Shown piece by piece: positions 13,993-17,902 of a stretch of DNA of 17,902 bases. Location: NCBI GenBank assembly GCA_015494165.1, contig WGBS01000038.1, positions 1-17,902 of the forward strand, read 5' to 3'. Origin of the DNA: Gammaproteobacteria bacterium (GTDB taxonomy: Bacteria > Pseudomonadota > Gammaproteobacteria > S144-34). The notes beneath the pieces were generated by a model. That model searched no databases. It was not told the DNA's origin and was given only the letters and a program-made list of their open reading frames with translations. The stretch's first letter is position 1. Every line of letters begins with the position of its first letter. The position numbers were made by a program, and so were the translations under genes.

Positions 13993-15305
13993 GCCCGGGC
14001 GTCGCGGGCGCGCTGATCGCGCTCAGCCTCGTGGCGCTGCTGCTCGCCGGCGTGCCCGTGGCCTTCGCGCTCGCCGCGGTGGCCATCGCCTTCCTGGTCG
14101 TGGCCGAGGGTGCCGGCGCCCTCGATGTGCTGGGCGAGACCGTGTTCGGCACCCTCGACGAGTTCGCGCTGCTCTCGATCCCCATGTTCATCCTCATGGG
14201 CGCGGCGGTGGCGGCCTCGCGCGCCGGCGCCGACCTGTACGAGGCGCTCGACCGCTGGCTGCAGCGCGTGCCCGGCGGGCTCCTGATCTCGAACCTCGGC
14301 GCCTGCGCGCTGTTCGCCGCGCTGACGGGCTCCTCGCCCGCGACCTGCGCCGCCATCGGCCGCATGGGCGTGCCGGAGATGACGCGACGCGGCTACCCGC
14401 CGGGGCTGGCGACGGGCGCCATCGCGGCCGGCGGCACGCTCGGCATCCTGATCCCGCCGAGCATCACCATGATCGTCTACGGCATCGCCACCGAGACCTC
14501 CATCGGGCGGCTCTTCCTCGCGGGCGTCGTGCCGGGCCTGGTGCTGACCGCGCTCTTCATGGCGTGGGGCTACGTATACGCGGCGCGCAGCGGGCTGCGC
14601 CTGAGGGGCGGGGGCCGCCGCTACGGCTGGCGCGAGCGGCTCGAGATGGTGCCGCGCGTGGGCCCCTTCCTCGCGGTGGTGGTGGGCGTGCTGTGGGCGC
14701 TCTACGGGGGGCTGGCCACGCCCTCGGAGGCGGCGGCGGTGGGCGCCCTCCTCAGCATCGTGCTGGTCATGGTCGTCTACCGTGTGTGGCGGCCGCGGGC
14801 GCTGTGGGGCATCCTCAAGTCCGCCACGCGCGAGTCGGTGATGATCATGCTCATCATCGCCGCCGCGGGTCTGTTCGGCCACACGCTCTCCACCCTCTAC
14901 GTGACGCAGGCGGTGGCCGAGGGCATCGCCGCCCTCGACGTCGCGCCGTGGGCGCTGCTGCTCGCGGTCAACGCCTTCCTGCTCGTCGCGGGGCTGTTTC
15001 TGCCGCCGGTGGCGGTCATCCTGATGGCGGCGCCCACGCTGCTGCCCATCGTCGAGCGCGCCGGCTACGATCCGGTCTGGTTCGGCGTGATGCTGACCAT
15101 CAACATGGAGATCGGCCTCATCACGCCCCCGGTGGGGCTCAACCTGTACGTGATCCACGGCATCGCGCCCGGGGTGCGCCTGTCCACGGTGCTGTGGGGC
15201 GCGCTGCCCTTCATGCTCTGCATGCTGCTCGCGATCGCGCTGCTCGCGCTCTTCCCGGGGCTCGCCACCTGGCTGCCGGACCTGCTGATGGGGCCGGTGC
15301 GCTGA
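13989..15305 (+). CDS. dctM: TRAP transporter large permease subunit (DctM)
   Basis: The 438-residue polytopic protein has eleven or twelve hydrophobic segments and matches DctM in length and motifs. These are IPMFILMGAAV near residue 60, LTGSSPATCAAIGRMGVPEM near 115, GGTLGILIPPSITMIVYGI near 150, ATPSEAAAVGA near 240, and ITPPVGLNLYVIHGIA near 380. It carries the sodium-driven substrate path of the transporter. I chose GTG 13989, giving a 4-base overlap with the dctQ stop and GGAGG seven bases upstream. The frame is open further upstream but that would bury it within dctQ. The IPPS and TPPVG elements are the inverted-repeat loops usual in DctM, with no missing key residues. Confidence 0.95.
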   Translation: MSPGVAGALIALSLVALLLAGVPVAFALAAVAIAFLVVAEGAGALDVLGETVFGTLDEFALLSIPMFILMGAAVAASRAGADLYEALDRWLQRVPGGLLISNLGACALFAALTGSSPATCAAIGRMGVPEMTRRGYPPGLATGAIAAGGTLGILIPPSITMIVYGIATETSIGRLFLAGVVPGLVLTALFMAWGYVYAARSGLRLRGGGRRYGWRERLEMVPRVGPFLAVVVGVLWALYGGLATPSEAAAVGALLSIVLVMVVYRVWRPRALWGILKSATRESVMIMLIIAAAGLFGHTLSTLYVTQAVAEGIAALDVAPWALLLAVNAFLLVAGLFLPPVAVILMAAPTLLPIVERAGYDPVWFGVMLTINMEIGLITPPVGLNLYVIHGIAPGVRLSTVLWGALPFMLCMLLAIALLALFPGLATWLPDLLMGPVR

Positions 15306-15318
15306 GGGGGGCCGGCGC

Positions 15319-16107
15319 GTGGAAGGGCTGCTGACGCTGGCCGCGGCCGGGGCGCTGGCGGGCACGCTCGCGGGGCTGCTCGGCATCGGCGGCGGCATCG
15401 TCGTCGTGCCGGTGCTCGCCCTCGTCTTCGCGGGACAGGGCGTGGGCGAGGCGGTGCGCATGCATCTCGCCGTCGGCACCTCGCTCGCCACCATCGTCGT
15501 CACGGCTGCGGCCTCGGTACGCGCCCATCACGCGCGCGCCGCCGTGGACTGGAGGCTCTTCCGGCGGCTGGCCCCGGCGGTGGCGGCCGGGGCGCTGGCG
15601 GGCGCGGCGCTCGCGCGCCAGGTGCCGGGCGAGGCCCTGCGCATCGCCTTCGGGCTGTTCCTGTTCGCGGTGGCGGCGCAGATGGCGCTGGGGCCGCGCG
15701 TGCCGCGCGGCCGCGGCGTCCCGGGCCGCGCCGGCGTGGCGCTGGCGGGGCTCGCCATCGGCGCGGTCTCGGCGCTCATGGGCGTCGGTGGCGGCTCGAT
15801 GACCGTGCCCTTCCTGAGCTGGTGCGGGGTGCCGGCGCGGCGCGCGGTGGCGACCTCGGCCGCCGTCGGCCTCCCGATCGCGCTTGCCGGCGCGCTCGGC
15901 TTCGTCCTCGCCGGCGCCGGCGTCCCCGGCAGGCCGCCCTACAGCCTCGGCTTCGTCAACGGCGCCGCCTTCGCGGGCACGGCGCTGGCGAGTGTCGCCT
16001 GCGCCCCGCTCGGCGCGCGCCTCGCGCACACCATCCCGGAGCGCGCGCTGCGGCGGCTGTTCGCGCTCTTCCTCGCCGTGCTGGGCGTGCGCATCCTCGC
16101 CGGCTAG
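15319..16107 (+). CDS. TauE/SafE-family membrane permease
   Basis: This 262-residue protein has about eight hydrophobic segments in two repeated halves, each marked by a glycine motif: LLGIGGGIVVVPVL (residues 20-33) and LMGVGGGSMTVPFL (about 153-166). This is the TauE/SafE (formerly DUF81) family of anion exporters or importers, including sulfite, sulfoacetate and other organic-acid carriers. The start is GTG 15319, with TGAGGGG overlapping the dctM stop region, 13 bp after dctM. The spacing indicates it is last in the gntR-dctPQM operon. Substrate cannot be assigned: it could export sulfite or carry a second organic anion. It is convergent with the DUF1931 gene. Confidence 0.88.
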   Translation: MEGLLTLAAAGALAGTLAGLLGIGGGIVVVPVLALVFAGQGVGEAVRMHLAVGTSLATIVVTAAASVRAHHARAAVDWRLFRRLAPAVAAGALAGAALARQVPGEALRIAFGLFLFAVAAQMALGPRVPRGRGVPGRAGVALAGLAIGAVSALMGVGGGSMTVPFLSWCGVPARRAVATSAAVGLPIALAGALGFVLAGAGVPGRPPYSLGFVNGAAFAGTALASVACAPLGARLAHTIPERALRRLFALFLAVLGVRILAG

Positions 16108-16116
16108 CCGGCGGGG
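16095..16116. terminator. Hairpin between convergent tauE-type gene and DUF1931 gene
   Basis: GCCGGCTAGCCGGC (16099-16112) is a perfect palindrome containing the TAG stop of the permease gene. Pairing extends outward (CCTC with GGGG, one G-U) to give an approximately 9-bp stem around a 4-base loop. No T-tract follows on either strand, so it is a terminator-like 3' hairpin possibly used in both directions. Confidence 0.45.
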
Positions 16117-16117
16117 C

Positions 16118-16570
16118 TCACAGCAACAGGCGGAAGGCCTGCTCGGCGCGCTCCCAGTGCCGGGTCTGCGGGTTCTTGACCTCGGGCTCGATGACCCGGA
16201 ACAGGCGCGCGAGCACGATGGTGAGCGCGCCGGCCAGCTCCGGCAGCATGCGCTCGGTCTCCTCCGAGTAGTCGAGGTCGAGCCGCGGCCTGCCCGCGAG
16301 CGCCTCCAGCACGTCCTCGAGCTTGCGCTCGGCCTCGGTGTCGGCGCGGAACTCGTGCAGCGCCTCCTGCAGGCCCTTGGTCACCGGCAGGTCCTGCGGC
16401 TCGATGACGTCGCGGCCGTTCGCCTTCGCGTGCGCCTCGGCCACGACGAGCATGTCGTAGAGCCGGTCGCGCAGGAACTCGCCCAGGCGCCGCAGGTCGT
16501 CCTTGTCCACGTCGAGGCCCGCGGCGCGCCGGAACAGCCGCTCGAACTCCTTCACCGCCATCAGCGGCAT
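16118..16570 (-). CDS. DUF1931 histone-fold protein
   Basis: The 150-residue protein matches the DUF1931 family. Its best-known member, Aquifex aeolicus Aq_328, has a crystal structure with two histone folds in one chain. Here MAVKEFERLFRRAAGLDVDKDDLRRL begins the first fold, with the VIEPQDLPVTKGLQ strand-loop typical of a histone-fold helix end. A second helical half with LDYSEETERMLPELAGALTIVLARLFRVIEPEVKNP follows. I chose ATG 16570 (GGGAGG upstream) over an ATG 18 codons earlier; MAVKEF at 16561 is also possible. Function is unproven: DNA binding is inferred from the fold, though the charge is mixed and not strongly basic. It is 89 bp downstream of moaA on the same strand and may share its transcript. 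Confidence 0.88.
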   Translation of the reverse strand: MPLMAVKEFERLFRRAAGLDVDKDDLRRLGEFLRDRLYDMLVVAEAHAKANGRDVIEPQDLPVTKGLQEALHEFRADTEAERKLEDVLEALAGRPRLDLDYSEETERMLPELAGALTIVLARLFRVIEPEVKNPQTRHWERAEQAFRLLL

Positions 16571-16659
16571 GGCGATCCTCCCTTGTCTTCCGGTTGGAGG
16601 GGAATGCTGGCTTTCGTGCCCCAACAGGTGGGGACGGCGCGCGGGGCTTGCAAGCGCGC

Positions 16660-17646
16660 TCAGCCGCCGGTCTGCGACATGAAGCGCACGACCTGGCCGG
16701 GGCGCTCGCGGAAGTGGTGACGCTCGGGCTTGCGTGCGATGGCCTCGCGCACCGCCGCCTCCAGCTCGGCGTCGCTGGCTCCGGCGCGCAGCAGGCGGCG
16801 GAAGTCGTAGCTGTGCTCCTGCCCGAGGCAGAGGTAGCAGACGCCTTCGGCCGACAGCCGCACCCGGTTGCAGGTGGCGCAGAAGTGCTGGGAGATGGGG
16901 GTGATGAAGCCGATGCGCAGCCCCGTCCCCGCGAGCTGCACGTAGCGGGCGGGGCCGCCGCCGGGCATCGTTGCCGGAAGGAGCTCGTAACGCGCCGCCA
17001 GGCGCCGGCGCACCTCATCGAGACTCACGTAGCGCCGGCTCGCGGCCTGTCCCGTCGCGCCCATGGGCATGGTCTCGATCAGGCGCAGGGTGTAGCCGCC
17101 CGCGGCGCAAAACTCGACCATGCGCTCGACCTCGTCGTCGTTGACGCCGCGCATGACGACCATGTTGATCTTGATGGGGTCGAAGCCCGCCGCGCGCGCC
17201 GCCTCCAGCCCCGCGAGCACCTTGGCGAGCTTGCCGCCGCCGGTGATCGCGGCGTAGCGCCCGGGATCGAGCGAGTCGAGGCTGACGTTGAGGCGGCGGA
17301 TGCCGGCGGCACGCAGCGGCGCGGCGAGGCGCGCGAGCCGCACGGCGTTGGTGGAGAGGCTCAGGTCCTCGAGCCCCGGCAGCGCTGCGAGCCGCGCGGC
17401 GAGCTCCGGCAGGTTCCGGCGCACGAGGGGCTCGCCGCCCGTGATGCGCACGCGTCGCACGCCCAGCCGCACGAAGGCGCCCACCAGGCGCTCGATCTCG
17501 TCGAAGCGCAGCCACGCTTCGGGCTCGGCGAAGCCGTCGAAGCCCTTCGGCAGGCAGTAGCTGCAGCGCAGGTCGCAGCGGTCCGTGACGGACAGCCGCA
17601 GGTACTCGATGGCACGGTCGAAGGGATCCACGAGACGCGGGCGCAT
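16660..17646 (-). CDS. moaA: GTP 3',8-cyclase MoaA
   Basis: This 328-residue radical-SAM enzyme converts GTP to 3',8-cyclo-7,8-dihydro-GTP, the first step of molybdopterin synthesis. The radical-SAM cluster ligands C24, C28 and C31 (CDLRCSYC) and GGEPL (70-74) are present. The C-terminal cluster ligands are C256, C259 and C273 in HFCATCNR...CLGQ, almost the same numbering as E. coli MoaA. The chain ends in the conserved Gly-Gly needed for activity. One extra Cys (C270) lies beside the second cluster. The ATG at 17644-17646 has no ribosome site at normal distance, but a promoter-like pair lies exactly upstream (see separate entry), so the mRNA may be leaderless. It is divergent from napF, whose product helps assemble a molybdenum-dependent nitrate reductase. 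Confidence 0.96.
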   Translation of the reverse strand: MRPRLVDPFDRAIEYLRLSVTDRCDLRCSYCLPKGFDGFAEPEAWLRFDEIERLVGAFVRLGVRRVRITGGEPLVRRNLPELAARLAALPGLEDLSLSTNAVRLARLAAPLRAAGIRRLNVSLDSLDPGRYAAITGGGKLAKVLAGLEAARAAGFDPIKINMVVMRGVNDDEVERMVEFCAAGGYTLRLIETMPMGATGQAASRRYVSLDEVRRRLAARYELLPATMPGGGPARYVQLAGTGLRIGFITPISQHFCATCNRVRLSAEGVCYLCLGQEHSYDFRRLLRAGASDAELEAAVREAIARKPERHHFRERPGQVVRFMSQTGG

Positions 17647-17652
17647 GGGCGC

Positions 17653-17680
17653 AGCATAGCCCTTCGCGCCCGGCCGTCAA
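17653..17680 (-). promoter_or_regulatory. Predicted moaA promoter giving a leaderless transcript
   Basis: On the minus strand, TTGACG (17680-17675, five of six matches to the sigma70 -35) is followed after 16 bases by TATGCT (17658-17653, four of six matches to the -10). A start seven bases past the -10 falls on the A of the moaA ATG at 17646. This agrees with the lack of a Shine-Dalgarno sequence. Confidence 0.5.
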
Positions 17681-17710
17681 GAAACCGGATTGATCATTGT
17701 CATTCTTGAC
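17676..17710. repeat. 8-bp inverted repeat spanning the moaA-napF control region
   Basis: GTCAAGAA (17676-17683) and TTCTTGAC (17703-17710) are exact reverse complements 19 bases apart. The left arm overlaps the moaA -35 and the right arm overlaps the second Fnr-type box. It may be a regulator site in its own right or a by-product of the TTGAC elements on both strands. Confidence 0.5.
17690..17703 (+). promoter_or_regulatory. Fnr/Dnr-type box 1
   Basis: TTGAT-CATT-GTCAT differs only at its last base from the Crp/Fnr-family consensus TTGAT-N4-(A/G)TCAA. It lies 86 bp before the napF start codon and centres about 50 bp upstream of the predicted moaA transcription start, so it could serve either gene. 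Confidence 0.5.
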
Positions 17711-17719
17711 TTGCGGCAA
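17706..17719 (+). promoter_or_regulatory. Fnr/Dnr-type box 2, class II position for napF
   Basis: TTGAC-TTGC-GGCAA resembles the Fnr/Anr/Dnr box with one clear mismatch in the right half. A -10-like CATAAG (17743-17748, preceded by TG) lies downstream, which predicts a start near 17755. The box would then centre at about -42, the standard class II activator position, replacing a -35 element. Confidence 0.5.
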
Positions 17720-17775
17720 TGAGCCGGTGCGGCCTGGCAGTGCATAAGGCGGCCAGGATCGGGAGAAGGGCCGCG

Positions 17776-17902
17776 ATGACCGCACCGGCGAGAAGGGCAT
17801 TGCTGCGGGGCGACCTGCGCGGGCGGCGCACCCCGCTGCGCCCGCCATGGGCGCTCGCGGAGGCGGACTTCGCCGAGCGCTGCGACGGCTGCCGCGCCTG
17901 CG
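17776..17902 (+). CDS. napF: Ferredoxin-type protein NapF, N-terminal part
   Basis: The first 42 residues are visible before the window ends. They match the NapF N-terminus: a twin-Arg RRALLRG start, a basic RGRR stretch, the RPPWAL motif and the first part of an iron-sulfur binding cluster (CDGCRAC). NapF is a cytoplasmic four-cluster ferredoxin thought to help mature the periplasmic nitrate reductase NapA. GAGAAGG lies six bases before ATG 17776. Upstream Fnr-type boxes indicate anaerobic control, and moaA on the other side supplies the molybdopterin pathway that NapA requires. The remaining nap genes are expected to the right of the window. Confidence 0.85.
   Translation, partial: MTAPARRALLRGDLRGRRTPLRPPWALAEADFAERCDGCRAC

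Noticed and set aside
16619..16633. Small hairpin (CCCCA/TGGGG) between moaA and the DUF1931 gene
   Set aside because: The stem is only 5 bp with no T-rich tail, too weak to call a terminator.

Overview
The window comes from a very GC-rich bacterium. The gene content fits a gammaproteobacterium, plausibly a thermophilic or chemolithotrophic member: a gamma-type Cca with an HD domain, a PTR1-like pteridine reductase, UppP, TRAP transporters, a Nap-type nitrate reductase start and a DUF1931 histone-fold protein of the kind known from Aquifex. No rRNA, tRNA, CRISPR array, insertion sequence or phage gene was found. Coding density is high and almost all large open frames opposite the genes listed here are shadows caused by the GC content.

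Left part (1-6216), housekeeping. A perfect 52-bp palindrome sits at the extreme left edge and looks like an assembly fold-back. It runs into the C-terminal end of an unidentified plus-strand gene. Next come a secreted DUF2914 protein and a pteridine reductase (both minus strand). Divergent from these are a MidA/NDUFAF7-type methyltransferase and a response regulator fused to a class III adenylate cyclase, 7 bp apart. UppP (undecaprenyl-diphosphate phosphatase) and Cca (tRNA CCA-adding enzyme) then converge on a shared hairpin.

Middle (6217-8534). The spacer between cca and the next gene has an array of sixteen 7-bp units (consensus CGGGTGA), a terminator-like hairpin on the minus strand with no obvious gene to terminate, and an inverted repeat. 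A lipoprotein predicted to be a zinc aminopeptidase and a complex-I NDUFA9-like NAD(P)-binding protein follow, overlapping at their 3' ends.

Carboxylate-use cassette (8636-16107). It holds an aldehyde dehydrogenase of the succinate-semialdehyde type, a MatB/ACSF3-type malonyl-CoA synthetase, a divergent GntR/FCD regulator, a DctP-DctQ-DctM TRAP transporter and a TauE/SafE permease. Regulator, dctP, dctQ, dctM and tauE form a tight plus-strand operon with two GTGA stop/start overlaps. The shared regulator/matB promoter region contains a 20-bp AT-rich palindrome, the clearest operator in the window. The simplest reading is regulated uptake of malonate (or a related small dicarboxylate) and its activation to the CoA thioester.

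Right end (16118-17902), molybdenum and nitrate. A DUF1931 histone-fold protein and moaA (first step of molybdopterin synthesis) are on the minus strand. Divergent from moaA is the start of napF, cut by the window edge. The moaA-napF spacer has two tandem Fnr/Dnr-type boxes, one placed as expected for anaerobic activation of napF. It also has a sigma70-like moaA promoter whose predicted start coincides with the moaA start codon. Cofactor synthesis and a periplasmic nitrate reductase operon are thus linked by position and perhaps by control.
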